From Methylobacterium oryzihabitans (GTDB taxonomy: Bacteria; Pseudomonadota; Alphaproteobacteria; Rhizobiales; Beijerinckiaceae): DNA of 64,000 nucleotides. The stretch lies in contig NZ_SACP01000005.1 in the NCBI RefSeq assembly GCF_004004555.2, forward strand, positions 124,001 through 188,000, in the 5' to 3' direction. The translations under genes and the position numbers were made by a program. The notes beneath the pieces are model-generated. The model was given only the letters and a program-made list of their open reading frames with translations, made no database searches and was not told the DNA's origin. This document shows, piece by piece, positions 1 to 8,537 of this stretch; position 1 is the stretch's first letter; each line of letters starts with the position of its first letter.

Positions 1-282
1 GGTCGCCTCGGTGTTCGAGGTCCGGTAATCGTCCTCCGGCGTTCCCGACATCGCGTGGGCGAGGCCGGCGGAATGCACCACCGCGTCGACCCCGGCGAGC
101 GCCGCCGCCATGTTCTGCGGCCGGGCGAGGTCGCCGACCACGGCGCCGCTGAGGCCGGGCGGCAGTTCGACCGGGCGGCGCAGGATCACCCGCACCCGGT
201 AGCCGCCCGCGGTGAGCGCGCCGAGCAGGTGGCGTCCGATGAAGCCGGTCGAGCCGGTGAGGGCGATCAGCGGGCCGGTCAT
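1..282 (-). CDS. NAD-dependent epimerase/dehydratase, N-terminal part (runs off left edge)
   Basis: The 94 visible residues begin MTGPLIALTGSTGFIGRHLL, which is the first strand of a Rossmann fold with the GxxGxxG dinucleotide-binding motif at residues 9-15. An 'HSAGLAHA' segment near residue 70 is typical of the extended short-chain dehydrogenase family that acts on nucleotide sugars. The start ATG overlaps the stop of the upstream sugar-phosphate transferase (ATGA), so the two are almost certainly one operon. Such pairs build the first sugar of an O-antigen or exopolysaccharide unit. The substrate cannot be told because the catalytic YxxxK region lies outside the window. Confidence 0.85.
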   Translation of the reverse strand, partial: MTGPLIALTGSTGFIGRHLLGALTAGGYRVRVILRRPVELPPGLSGAVVGDLARPQNMAAALAGVDAVVHSAGLAHAMSGTPEDDYRTSNTEAT

Positions 283-1286
283 GCGGCGGCGGGCTCCTGT
301 CCACGGGGGGTGGCGAACAGCGCGAGCACCCCGGCGACCAGGGCGGCCCCGAGGGCGAGCGCTCCGAGCGCCACCGGCCAGGACGGCCAGACCAGGGTGG
401 CGGCGGCGAGCAGCGCCAGGGCGAGGTTGAGGGCGAACACCGTCCCGACCACCGCCGGCACGGCGCGGCCGTTGGCGGTGGCGCGCTGGTAGAAATGGCT
501 GCGATGTGCCTGCCAGACCGGCTCGCGGGCCTGGGCCCGGCGCAGCAGCGTCAGGGTCGCGTCGGCGAGATAGTACAGCGGCAGCAGCAAAGCGGCGGCG
601 AACCCGCCCTCCCCCGCCAGCCGGTAGAGCAGCCACGCCAGCAGCAGCCCGATCGGCAGCGAGCCGACATCGCCGAGGAAGAGCCTCGCCACCGGCCGGT
701 TGAACGGCGCGAAGCCGAGCATCGCGCCGAGCAGGCAGGCGGCGACGAGGAGCGGTGCCGCCGCCAGATGCCCGGCGAGGCCGAGCCCCACGAGGGCGCC
801 GGCGACCGGCACCACCTCGGCGACCGTCATCCAGTCGAGCCCGTCCATGAAGTTGACGAGGTTGACGAACCACAGCCCGGCGAGCAGCGACAGCCCCCAT
901 TCGGCGCCGACGGGCAGGTCGGGGAACAGACGGGTCCCGGAGGCCGCGACCACTCCGCCGACCGCCAGCGCCTGGAGCAGGAGCCGCGGCAGGACCGGCA
1001 GCGGCCGGATGTCGTCGATGGTGCCGACGAAGGCGAGGCCGAGCGTCGCCGCGGCGAGCATGGCGGCCTCTTGCCCGAAGGGCTCCGGCCAGAAGGCGAC
1101 GCCGACGAGGACGGCCGCACCGATCACCGCGATTCCCCCGCCCTGAGGGGTCGGCGCCGCATGGCTCGATCGGGCGTTGGGGCGCGCCATGGCGTAGCGC
1201 CGCAGGAGCGGCATGAGCAGAACGATCATCCCGGCTGCGACGAGCGCGGCGACCGGGATCGCGACGAGAGCGGGATGGGACGGCAT
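279..1286 (-). CDS. MraY/WecA-type undecaprenyl-phosphate sugar-1-phosphate transferase
   Basis: This 335-residue polytopic membrane protein carries the signatures of the glycosyltransferase 4 family: 'SSHAAPTPQGGG' near residue 40, 'GTIDDI' near 88, 'NLVNFMDGLDW' near 142, 'FLGDVGSLPIG' near 204 and 'RSHFYQRA' near 262. The acidic and histidine residues in these loops bind Mg2+ and the UDP-sugar at the cytoplasmic face. The family moves a HexNAc-1-phosphate onto undecaprenyl phosphate, the first membrane step of O-antigen or capsule synthesis. It is followed in an overlapping operon by an epimerase, the same order as WbpL/WbpV-like pairs in O-antigen loci. The exact sugar is unknown. Confidence 0.9.
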   Translation of the reverse strand: MPSHPALVAIPVAALVAAGMIVLLMPLLRRYAMARPNARSSHAAPTPQGGGIAVIGAAVLVGVAFWPEPFGQEAAMLAAATLGLAFVGTIDDIRPLPVLPRLLLQALAVGGVVAASGTRLFPDLPVGAEWGLSLLAGLWFVNLVNFMDGLDWMTVAEVVPVAGALVGLGLAGHLAAAPLLVAACLLGAMLGFAPFNRPVARLFLGDVGSLPIGLLLAWLLYRLAGEGGFAAALLLPLYYLADATLTLLRRAQAREPVWQAHRSHFYQRATANGRAVPAVVGTVFALNLALALLAAATLVWPSWPVALGALALGAALVAGVLALFATPRGQEPAAA

Positions 1287-1540
1287 CGGGCTGCTCTACG
1301 CCGTACCCGTCACACGGAAAAGGTCGTTTCAGGAGGGAGAGACCGGACGAGGCCCCGAGACGGTCGGCCCGAGGTCTCGTGGCCCGATGCGCGGAGACCG
1401 CATCATCGCGTCCTCGACGTCCACCCGTGGCCCGTGTTACGCGTCGGATACGCCTGTTTTACGCGCCTTTGCACCTTCGAACGCGCATCGCGTTCGCCTC
1501 ACGGCATGAGTCGTTCGCGTTCGATACCCGGAGAGGATCA

Positions 1541-1759
1541 ATGGCCAGCGATTCGGTCCGCCTGAACCTCCAGATCTCGCCCGATCTGAACGAGATGATC
1601 GAACGCATCGCGAACGAGACGAAAACCAATCGCACCGCCGTGATCCGACAGGCCCTCGCGCTCATGAAGGTCGCGCATGACGCCAAGGCCAAGGGCAAGC
1701 ACATCGGTTTGGTGACCGATCCCGACAAGCTCGATACGGAAATCGTCGGCCTGCTCTGA
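1541..1759 (+). CDS. Ribbon-helix-helix (CopG-like) small DNA-binding protein
   Basis: The protein has 72 residues. The N-terminal half has the ribbon-helix-helix pattern: a short strand 'VRLNLQIS', then helix 'DLNEMIERIANET', turn 'KTN' and helix 'RTAVIRQALALMKVAHDAK'. The C-terminal tail contains 'GLVTDPDKLDTEIVGLL'. I chose the ATG at 1541 because 'GGAGAGG' lies just upstream and because upstream in-frame residues do not fit the fold. Proteins of this size normally dimerise on DNA as repressors or antitoxins. The next gene begins 14 bases downstream and encodes a membrane protein, so the two are probably co-transcribed. The pair uses more A/T-ending codons (aat, gat, aaa) than its surroundings. 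No partner toxin is recognisable. Confidence 0.8.
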   Translation: MASDSVRLNLQISPDLNEMIERIANETKTNRTAVIRQALALMKVAHDAKAKGKHIGLVTDPDKLDTEIVGLL

Positions 1760-1773
1760 ACGGGGGGCCGTTC

Positions 1774-2094
1774 ATGCCGAACGAAATCAGGCTCGATGAG
1801 GCACTGGGCGATGCGGTCATCCGCATCGAGCCGCGCGAGAATTCCGATGATCGGGCAGAGCGGCTGCGCCGCGAGCGGGCGGAGAGCCGGTTCGAACTCG
1901 CGAAGCGCTACGTTTCGCTCGGGATGTTCTGCACGGGGATCATCGCGATCACGACTGTCAGCGTCTACGTCGCGGCGTTCGATCCATCCGCATCCCCGGA
2001 CACGAAACGGTGGGCGCAGCTCACCGTTTCGTCGATCATCACGGGCGGCCTGTCCTTCATTCTCGGTCAGGCCACCGCGAGCAAGAGCCGGTAG
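1774..2094 (+). CDS. Small two-helix membrane protein, function unknown
   Basis: This 106-residue protein has a charged cytosolic-looking N-terminus (residues 1-45, rich in R, E, D) and two predicted membrane helices at about 46-69 (from 'YVSLGMFCTGII') and 80-101 (from 'AQLTVSSIITGG'), ending in a short basic tail. I do not recognise the family. It follows the ribbon-helix-helix gene by 14 bases and has the same somewhat lower GC usage, which suggests a two-gene module of shared origin. It could be a membrane effector or anchor controlled by the DNA-binding partner, but nothing in the sequence proves that. The next gene is convergent. Confidence 0.65.
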   Translation: MPNEIRLDEALGDAVIRIEPRENSDDRAERLRRERAESRFELAKRYVSLGMFCTGIIAITTVSVYVAAFDPSASPDTKRWAQLTVSSIITGGLSFILGQATASKSR

Positions 2095-2187
2095 GCGGGC
2101 CCGAGCATCGCCGACGGAACGGACACCGCTTCGTCGGCGAGCACCCCCCGGATCCGCGACCCGGAGTGAAGGCCGGCGGCTCCCGCC

Positions 2188-4221
2188 TCAGAACACCTCT
2201 TCCCGCCGTGGCGCCCCTTCCTCCGCCTCCCGCTTGGCGATCGCCCGCTCGACCACCTTGGCGAGGCCGACCATGATCGTGTCGAGGGAGTAGTCCTTCG
2301 GCGTGTAGACCGCCGACACGCCCATGTTCTTGAGCACCTGCTCGTCCTCCGGCGAGATGATGCCGCCGACGACGACCGGGACGTGGTCGAGCCCTTCGTG
2401 GCGCAGCAGCGCCTTGACCTCGCGCACCAGCGGGACGTGCGAGCCCGACAGGATCGACAGGCCGACGACGTGGGCGCCGCGCTCGCGCGCCTTGGCGACG
2501 ACCTCGGCCGGGGTCTGGCGGATGCCGTCGTAGGTGACCTCGAAGCCGACGTCGCGGGCGCGCAGGGCGATCTGCTCGGCGCCGTTGGAATGGCCGTCGA
2601 GGCCGGGCTTGCCGACGACGAGCTTCGGCGTCTCGCCGAGGCGCTCGCCGAGATCGGCGATCAGCAGGCGGGCTTCCTCCGCCGCGCCCGACGAGGCGGT
2701 CTCCAGCGTCACGCCGGTCGGGGCGCGGTACTCGCCGAACACCTCGCGCAGGCGCTGGCCCCATTCGCCGGTGGTGACGCCCGCCTTGGCGCAGGCGATC
2801 GAGACCGGCATGATGTTGCGCCCTTCCCGCGCCGCCGATTCGAGATCGGCGAGCGCCGCCTCGACGGCGGCGCCGTCGCGCTGCGACCGCCACGTGCGGA
2901 TGCGCTGCTCGGCCTCCATCTCGACGGTCTCCGAGACGGTGAAGATCGCGCCGTCGCCGGCGGTGAGCGGCGAGGGCTCGCCGGTCTCGAAGCGGTTGAC
3001 GCCGACCACCACCTGCTCGCCACGCTCGATCGCGGCGATGCGGCGGGCGTTGGACTCGACCAGCGCCCGCTTGAGCGCCCCGGTCTCGATCGCCGCGACC
3101 GCGCCGCCGAGCGCCCCGATCCGCTCCAGTTCGGCCCGGGTCTCGGCCTTCAGCGCCTCGACCTTGGCGTCGATGACGGTCGAGCCGTCGAAGATGTCGT
3201 CGAATTCGAGCAGGTCGGTCTCGTAGGCGAGGATCTGCTGCATCCGCATCGACCATTGCTGGTCCCACGGCCGCGGCAGGCCGAGCGCCTCGTTCCAGGC
3301 CGGCAACTGCACCGCGCGGGCGCGGGCGCGCTTGGACAGGGTGACGGCCAGCATCTCGATCAGGATGCGGTGGACGTTGTTCTCCGGCTGCTGCTCGGTG
3401 AGGCCGAGGGAGTTGACCTGCACGCCGTAGCGGAAGACCCGCTTCTTCGGGTCGTCGATGCCGTAGCGGTCGCGGGTGATCTCGTCCCACAGGTCCGAGA
3501 ACGCCCGCATCTTGCAGATCTCGGTGATGAAGCGGAGACCCGCATTGACGAAGAACGAGATCCGCCCGACCACGTCGGCGAAGGTCGCCTCGTCGAAGTT
3601 CGGGTCGTCGCGCACGGTGTCGAGCACCGCGATGGCGATGGCGAGTGCGTAGGACAGCTCCTGGACCGGCGTCGCCCCCGCCTCCTGCAGGTGGTAGGAG
3701 CAGACGTTCATCGGGTTCCACTTCGGCACCTGGGCCGTCGTGAACAGGATCACGTCCTTGGTCAGCCGCAGGGACGGGGCCGGCGGGAACACGTAGGTCC
3801 CGCGCGACAGGTACTCCTTGATGATGTCGTTCTGGGTCGTGCCCTGGAGGGCGGCGAGCGGCGCGCCCTGCTCCTCGGCGACGGCGAGGTAGAGCGACAG
3901 CAGCCACGGCGCCGTCGCGTTGATCGTCATCGACGTGTTCATCTGGGCGAGCGGGATGTCCTGGAACAGGGTCCGCATGTCGCCGAGATGGGCTATCGAG
4001 ACGCCGACCTTGCCGACCTCGCCGCGGGCAAGCTCGTGGTCGGGGTCGTAGCCGGTCTGGGTCGGCAGGTCGAAGGCGACCGAGAGCCCGGTCTGGCCCT
4101 TGGCGAGGTTGCGCCGGTAGAGCGCGTTCGACTCCGCCGCGTTGGAATGGCCGGCATAGGTCCTGATGATCCAGGGCTTGTCGCGCGCCGGCCCCGCCCC
4201 GCCCGTCACCTGCTCAGCCAT
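2188..4221 (-). CDS. ecm: Ethylmalonyl-CoA mutase (coenzyme B12-dependent)
   Basis: This 677-residue cytosolic mutase converts ethylmalonyl-CoA to methylsuccinyl-CoA in the ethylmalonyl-CoA pathway of acetyl-CoA assimilation. The N-terminal catalytic barrel contains 'RTYAGHSNAAESN' and 'AFDLPTQTGYDPDH', typical of the methylmalonyl-CoA mutase superfamily and its MeaA branch. The C-terminal cobalamin-binding domain has DxHxxG in 'GLDGHSNG' (His near residue 544), then 'GLSILSGSH' and 'VVVGGIISPED'. One chain holds both domains, as in MeaA/Ecm. I start at the ATG at 4221 (MAEQVTGG) rather than further upstream because homologous sequence begins there. It is transcribed divergently from ccr, the enzyme that makes its substrate. 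Methylmalonyl-CoA mutase is the main alternative, but the ccr neighbour and overall form favour Ecm. Confidence 0.93.
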   Translation of the reverse strand: MAEQVTGGAGPARDKPWIIRTYAGHSNAAESNALYRRNLAKGQTGLSVAFDLPTQTGYDPDHELARGEVGKVGVSIAHLGDMRTLFQDIPLAQMNTSMTINATAPWLLSLYLAVAEEQGAPLAALQGTTQNDIIKEYLSRGTYVFPPAPSLRLTKDVILFTTAQVPKWNPMNVCSYHLQEAGATPVQELSYALAIAIAVLDTVRDDPNFDEATFADVVGRISFFVNAGLRFITEICKMRAFSDLWDEITRDRYGIDDPKKRVFRYGVQVNSLGLTEQQPENNVHRILIEMLAVTLSKRARARAVQLPAWNEALGLPRPWDQQWSMRMQQILAYETDLLEFDDIFDGSTVIDAKVEALKAETRAELERIGALGGAVAAIETGALKRALVESNARRIAAIERGEQVVVGVNRFETGEPSPLTAGDGAIFTVSETVEMEAEQRIRTWRSQRDGAAVEAALADLESAAREGRNIMPVSIACAKAGVTTGEWGQRLREVFGEYRAPTGVTLETASSGAAEEARLLIADLGERLGETPKLVVGKPGLDGHSNGAEQIALRARDVGFEVTYDGIRQTPAEVVAKARERGAHVVGLSILSGSHVPLVREVKALLRHEGLDHVPVVVGGIISPEDEQVLKNMGVSAVYTPKDYSLDTIMVGLAKVVERAIAKREAEEGAPRREEVF

Positions 4222-4550
4222 GCGCCTCGTCTCCCCTCCGGATGGTCGCCACGGGGCCGGGACCATGGCCGTCCCGGCGCGGGGGCCGCGCCGTCGCGCC
4301 CCGCCCCCGGGGGACGCGAGGCCCCCGCCCCATCGTAGTCACAGGCTCCGCCTGCGTCACCCGTGACCTAAGCAGCAATCCGCCGCCGCGATCGCGGGAC
4401 CGCGACGAAAGTCCGATTGCCTCTGCGGCGCGGTGTGCGATCTGCCCAGGGACAGGGCGACCTGCCCTGTTCCGATGCTTGTGGTCTATTGGAACCGGCG
4501 GGGTTCGCCGCTAGCATCGGTGCGGTGCAACACGCTGGGAGGGGTTCACG
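4222..4550. other. Divergent intergenic region between ecm and ccr
   Basis: These 329 bases separate two divergent genes of the same pathway and must hold both promoters. Apart from the inverted repeat listed separately and a GGGAGGGG ribosome-binding site at 4537-4544 for ccr, I see no gene and no clear sigma-70 hexamers. Confidence 0.7.
4452..4470. promoter_or_regulatory. Inverted repeat upstream of ccr, candidate operator
   Basis: ACAGGG (4452-4457) and CCCTGT (4465-4470) form a perfect inverted repeat with a 7-base spacer, about 80 bases before the ccr start and inside the ecm-ccr divergent region. In Methylorubrum extorquens a TetR-family activator, CcrR, is known to act upstream of ccr. 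Whether this repeat is such a site is inference. Confidence 0.35.
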
Positions 4551-5846
4551 ATGGCTGCGAGCGCCGCGGTGCAACCGATCGCCGCCGGGGCGGCGGGAGG
4601 CAAGGACCTGTACGAGATCGGTGAGATCCCGCCACTCGGTCACGTCCCGGCCAAGATGTACGCCTGGGCGATCCGCCGGGAGCGGCACGGGCCCCCCGAG
4701 ACCTCGATGCAGCTCGAAGTGCTGCCGACCTGGTCGATCGGCGACGACGAGGTGCTGGTCCTCGTGATGGCCGCCGGCGTGAACTACAACGGCGTCTGGG
4801 CCGGCCTCGGCGAGCCGATCTCGCCGTTCGACGTCCACAAGGCCGATTTCCACATCGCCGGGTCGGACGCCTCGGGCATCGTCTGGGCGGTCGGCGCCAA
4901 GGTGAAGCGCTGGAAGGTCGGCGACGAGGTCATCGTCCACTGCAACCAGGACGACGGCGACGACGAGGAGTGCAACGGCGGCGACCCGATGTTCTCGCCC
5001 TCGCAGCGGATCTGGGGCTACGAGACGCCGGACGGCTCGTTCGGCCAGTTCTGCCGGGTGCAGTCGCGCCAGCTGATGAAGCGGCCCCAGCACCTGACCT
5101 GGGAGGAGAGCGCCTGCTACACGCTCACCCTCGCCACCGCCTACCGGATGCTGTTCGGCCACGCCCCGCACACCGTGCGGCCGGGCCAGAACGTGCTGAT
5201 CTGGGGTGCGTCGGGCGGGCTCGGGGTGTTCGGCGTCCAGCTCTGCGCCGCCACCGGCGCCAACGCGATCGCGGTGATCTCCGACGAGTCGAAGCGCGAC
5301 TACGTGATGAGCCTCGGCGCCAAGGGCGTCATCAACCGCAAGGACTTCAACTGCTGGGGCCAGCTTCCCAAGGTCAACTCGCCCGAGTTCAACGAGTGGA
5401 CCAAGGAAGCGCGCAAGTTCGGCAAGGCGATCTGGGACATCACCGGCAAGGGCAACGACGTCGACATCGTGTTCGAGCATCCCGGCGAGGCGACCTTCCC
5501 GGTCTCGGCGCTGGTGGTGAAGCGCGGCGGCATGGTGGTGTTCTGCGCCGGCACGACCGGCTTCAACATCACCTTCGACGCCCGCTACGTCTGGATGCGC
5601 CAGAAGCGGATCCAGGGCTCGCACTTCGCCCACCTCAAGCAGGCGGCCTCGGCCAACCAGTTCGTCATCGACCGCAGGGTCGATCCCTGCATGAGCGAGC
5701 TGTTCCCCTGGGACAAGATCCCGGAGGCCCACACCAAGATGTGGAGGAACCAGCACGCGCCGGGCAATATGGCGGTGCTGGTGAACGCGCCGCGGGCGGG
5801 CCTGCGGACCTTCGACGACGTGCTGGAGCTGTCGGGATCGCGCTGA
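4551..5846 (+). CDS. ccr: Crotonyl-CoA carboxylase/reductase
   Basis: The 431-residue medium-chain dehydrogenase reduces crotonyl-CoA with NADPH and carboxylates it with CO2 to ethylmalonyl-CoA, the key step of the ethylmalonyl-CoA pathway. '[10 protein letters not shown]' (Asn 78/80) holds the asparagine known to bind CO2 in this family. '[13 protein letters not shown]' and 'GSHFA' carry the other conserved pocket residues, including the late histidine. The NADPH loop is '[11 protein letters not shown]' near residue 220. The length and the acidic insert 'DDGDDEE' are typical of Ccr and not of ordinary quinone reductases. A GGGAGGGG ribosome site precedes the ATG. It is divergent from ecm and followed by a strong hairpin before leuD. 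Confidence 0.96.
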   Translation: MAASAAVQPIAAGAAGGKDLYEIGEIPPLGHVPAKMYAWAIRRERHGPPETSMQLEVLPTWSIGDDEVLVLVMAAGVNYNGVWAGLGEPISPFDVHKADFHIAGSDASGIVWAVGAKVKRWKVGDEVIVHCNQDDGDDEECNGGDPMFSPSQRIWGYETPDGSFGQFCRVQSRQLMKRPQHLTWEESACYTLTLATAYRMLFGHAPHTVRPGQNVLIWGASGGLGVFGVQLCAATGANAIAVISDESKRDYVMSLGAKGVINRKDFNCWGQLPKVNSPEFNEWTKEARKFGKAIWDITGKGNDVDIVFEHPGEATFPVSALVVKRGGMVVFCAGTTGFNITFDARYVWMRQKRIQGSHFAHLKQAASANQFVIDRRVDPCMSELFPWDKIPEAHTKMWRNQHAPGNMAVLVNAPRAGLRTFDDVLELSGSR

Positions 5847-5850
5847 TACC

Positions 5851-5878
5851 GGGACCGGCGCGCTTGCGCGCCGGTCCC
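5851..5878 (+). terminator. Perfect 13-bp hairpin after ccr
   Basis: GGGACCGGCGCGC, a TT loop, and its exact reverse complement begin five bases after the ccr stop. No T-run follows, so intrinsic termination is uncertain. It may be an RNA-stabilising or attenuating structure between ccr and leuD. Confidence 0.6.
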
Positions 5879-5944
5879 CGCTTGCTAGAAGTCCTTGAAA
5901 CCAGCCGCGCGGCGCCTCCCCCGCGCGGCACGGGGACGAGGCCG

Positions 5945-6547
5945 ATGGAAAAGTTCACCGTTCTGGAAGGCGTCGCGGCGCCGCTGCGGATCGTCAACGT
6001 CGACACCGACCGCATCATCCCGAAGCAGTACCTCAAGACGATCAAGCGCACCGGCCTCGGCAAGGGCCTCTTCTCCGAGATGCGCTACAGCGACGACGGC
6101 TCCGAGAACCCGGACTTCGTCCTCAACCAGCCGGCCTACCGCAACGCCAAGATCCTGGTCGCCGGCGACAATTTCGGCTGCGGTTCGTCGCGCGAGCACG
6201 CCCCGTGGGCGCTCGCCGATTTCGGCATCCGCTGCGTGATCTCGACCAGCTTCGCCGACATCTTCTACAACAACAGCGCCAAGAACGGCATCCTGCTCAT
6301 CACGGTGAAGCCGGAGGACCTGGAGAAGCTGTTCGACGACGCCGGGCGCGGCGCCAACGCGACCCTGACCATCGACCTGGAGCGCCAGGAGATCCGCGGT
6401 CCGGACGGCGGCACCCTGCACTTCGACATCGAGCCCGGGCGCAAGCACAACCTGCTCAACGGGCTCGACGACATCGGCCTGACGCTGGAGAACGAGGGGG
6501 CGATCGACGCCTACGAGGCCAAGCTCGCCGCGCGCGCCTGGGCGTGA
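5945..6547 (+). CDS. leuD: 3-isopropylmalate dehydratase small subunit
   Basis: This 200-residue protein is the swivel-domain subunit of isopropylmalate isomerase in leucine synthesis. It works with LeuC, which carries the 4Fe-4S cluster and is not in this window. The sequence shows '[12 protein letters not shown]' near residue 20 and the family signature '[17 protein letters not shown]' near 75-91, followed by '[18 protein letters not shown]'. Its length matches LeuD. It is transcribed in the same direction as ccr but separated by a 98-base gap with a hairpin, so it is probably its own unit. Confidence 0.96.
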   Translation: MEKFTVLEGVAAPLRIVNVDTDRIIPKQYLKTIKRTGLGKGLFSEMRYSDDGSENPDFVLNQPAYRNAKILVAGDNFGCGSSREHAPWALADFGIRCVISTSFADIFYNNSAKNGILLITVKPEDLEKLFDDAGRGANATLTIDLERQEIRGPDGGTLHFDIEPGRKHNLLNGLDDIGLTLENEGAIDAYEAKLAARAWA

Positions 6548-6643
6548 GGGCCGGTCCGGTCACGGTCGCGCGAGGCTCAAGGCTTCGTTAACCGTGATGC
6601 CGCCCTATTCCCGTGCTCTGGTCGGGGAAGAGGGACGAGGCCG

Positions 6644-7852
6644 ATGATGATGCTGCGCGCGCGCGAACGGGCTGCCGCCCTGCTCTGCCTTGCCGGTTGC
6701 GGGCTTGCCGGTTTCGCCATGCCGGCCGCGGCGCAGGCGGATTTCGGCGGCTGCCTCGCCGGCCTGCGCCAGCAGGCGGTCGCCGGCGGCATCGCGGCCC
6801 GCACCTTCGATTCCGCCACGGCCGGCATCAGCTTCGACCCGAAGGTGATCGAGTCGTCGCAGTTCCAGCCCGAGTTCAAGACGCCGATCTGGGACTACAT
6901 GGCGGCGCTGGTCGACGAGGAGCGGGTCGAGGACGGGCAGGCGGCGATGCGCCAGCACGCCTCCGCCCTCGCCCAGGCCGAGGCGCGCTACGGCGTCGAC
7001 CGCTACACCATCGCGGCGGTCTGGGGCGTGGAGTCGAATTTCGGCAAGAACCTCGGCAAGTCGCCGCTGGTCCAGTCCCTCGCGACTCTCGCCTGCAGCG
7101 GCAACCGCCGCCGCGACTTCTTCCGCGGCGAGCTGATGGCGACGCTCAAGATCATCGACCGCGGCGACATCGACGCCAGCCGCCTGACCGGCTCGTGGGC
7201 CGGCGCGTTCGGCCAGACCCAGTTCATGCCGACGACCTACCACCGCCTCGCCGTCGACCTCGACGGCGACGGGCGGCGCGACATCGTCGATTCGGTGCCC
7301 GACGCCCTCGGCTCGACCGCGAACTTCCTGCGCGTCGCCAAGTGGAACAACGGTCACCCCTGGGGCTACGAGGTGCGGCTGCCGGACGGCTTCAGCCTCG
7401 CGGCGGCCGGCCGCAAGAACAAGCGCCCGGTCGCGCACTGGGCGAGCCTCGGCGTGACCCGGGTCGACGGGCGCCCGCTCTCGGGGGGCGATGCCGCCGG
7501 CATCATCGCGCCGGCCGGAATCGAGGGCCCGGCCTTCCTGGTGACGAAGAACTTCGACGCGATCTACTCCTACAACGCCGCCGAATCCTACGGTCTCGCC
7601 ATCGCGGTGCTGTCCGACCGCCTGCGCGGCAAGGCCGGGATCCGCACGGCCTGGCCGACCGACGACCCGCCGCTGTCGCGGGCCGAGCGGCGCCAGCTCC
7701 AGGTCGCCCTCGCGGCCCGGGGCTACGACGTCGGCGAGCCGGACGGCCGGGTCGGCTCCAAGACCCGCGACGCGATCAAGGACGTCGAGCGCCGCCTCGG
7801 CATGACCCCGACTGGGCGCCCGGGCGCCAAGGTGCTGCAGGCCCTGCGCTGA
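6644..7852 (+). CDS. Lytic murein transglycosylase, MltB type, with peptidoglycan-binding domain
   Basis: The 402-residue protein starts with a signal peptide ('LLCLAGCGLAGFAMPAAAQA', cleavage near residue 30). The SLT_2 catalytic domain follows, with 'AVWGVESNFGKN' carrying the catalytic glutamate near residue 130 and 'WAGAFGQTQFMPTTY' near 185. The last 60 residues form a PG_binding_1 domain ('LQVALAARGYDVGEPDGRVGSKT'). Enzymes of this family cleave the MurNAc-GlcNAc bond of peptidoglycan in the periplasm to leave 1,6-anhydro ends. The cysteine in the signal region is not in a clear lipobox, so it is probably soluble rather than a lipoprotein. It appears to be a single-gene unit. Confidence 0.92.
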   Translation: MMMLRARERAAALLCLAGCGLAGFAMPAAAQADFGGCLAGLRQQAVAGGIAARTFDSATAGISFDPKVIESSQFQPEFKTPIWDYMAALVDEERVEDGQAAMRQHASALAQAEARYGVDRYTIAAVWGVESNFGKNLGKSPLVQSLATLACSGNRRRDFFRGELMATLKIIDRGDIDASRLTGSWAGAFGQTQFMPTTYHRLAVDLDGDGRRDIVDSVPDALGSTANFLRVAKWNNGHPWGYEVRLPDGFSLAAAGRKNKRPVAHWASLGVTRVDGRPLSGGDAAGIIAPAGIEGPAFLVTKNFDAIYSYNAAESYGLAIAVLSDRLRGKAGIRTAWPTDDPPLSRAERRQLQVALAARGYDVGEPDGRVGSKTRDAIKDVERRLGMTPTGRPGAKVLQALR

Positions 7853-7987
7853 GGGGAGGCCGCCGCATCGGGCTCGGCCGCCCCGTGGAACCGTGGCACT
7901 CGAACGGGCGCGCGGGCCTCCCGGGGACGGCGTGCGCGCGACGACGTCCCGATGCTTCGCCGTCGCATCGCCCCGTCACCGGGTTCG

Positions 7988-8467
7988 CTACGCTGACCCG
8001 GCATCGGCCTCCTGGCACACGTCGACCCACTGCGCGCCGGCGAGGTCCGCCATCCGGTCGGGCGACAGCCGCACCGCGCTGTTGGGCGAGCCCGCCGCCG
8101 GCACCACCTCGTCGAAGGCCTTCAGCCCGACGTCGCAATAGACCGGCAGCGGCGCGACGAGCCCGAACGGGCACACGCCGCCGACCGGATGGCCGGTGAG
8201 AGTCTCGACCTCCTCCGGCCCGAGCATCCGCGCCTTGCCGCCGAACGCCGCCTTCACCTTGCGGTTGTCGAGCCGGGCGTCGCCCCGCGCCACCACCAGC
8301 AGCACCCGCTCGCCGACCCGCAGCGACAGCGTCTTGGCGATCCGCGCCGGCTCGACGCCGTGCGCCTGCGCCGCCAGCGTCACCGTGGCCGAACTCGCCT
8401 CGGTCTCGATCACGGTGAGGTCGGGGGCGATCGCGGCGAGGTGCGCGCGGACGGATGCGAGGCTCAC
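7988..8467 (-). CDS. YbaK/EbsC-type aminoacyl-tRNA deacylase
   Basis: This 159-residue single-domain protein matches the YbaK/ProX editing fold. It includes 'ARIAKTLSLRVGERVLLVVARGDARLDNRKV' with the conserved lysine, and 'GGVCPFGL' near residue 95, the loop that lines the aminoacyl pocket. Members hydrolyse mischarged Cys-tRNA(Pro) or Ala-tRNA(Pro) in trans. The next gene on this strand upstream in transcription order (glcF) starts well away, so it is probably transcribed alone or as an addition to a read-through unit. Which mischarged tRNA it edits cannot be told from sequence. Confidence 0.88.
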   Translation of the reverse strand: MSLASVRAHLAAIAPDLTVIETEASSATVTLAAQAHGVEPARIAKTLSLRVGERVLLVVARGDARLDNRKVKAAFGGKARMLGPEEVETLTGHPVGGVCPFGLVAPLPVYCDVGLKAFDEVVPAAGSPNSAVRLSPDRMADLAGAQWVDVCQEADAGSA

Positions 8468-8537
8468 GCTGGGGGCTCCGTGTCGGGGAAGGAGCCTGTT
8501 TGCGCCGCCCGGTCGTCCCCGGGCAAGCCCGGCTCGC

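Noticed and set aside
1541..2094. A classical toxin-antitoxin pair
   Set aside because: The first gene could be an antitoxin, but the second is a two-helix membrane protein unlike known type II toxins. I report the pair only as an unknown module.
2383..4338. A 651-residue open frame on the plus strand over ecm
   Set aside because: It is a shadow of the ecm gene caused by high GC. Its translation has no domain signatures and is rich in Arg, Asp, Leu and Gly, while the minus strand gives a complete conserved mutase.
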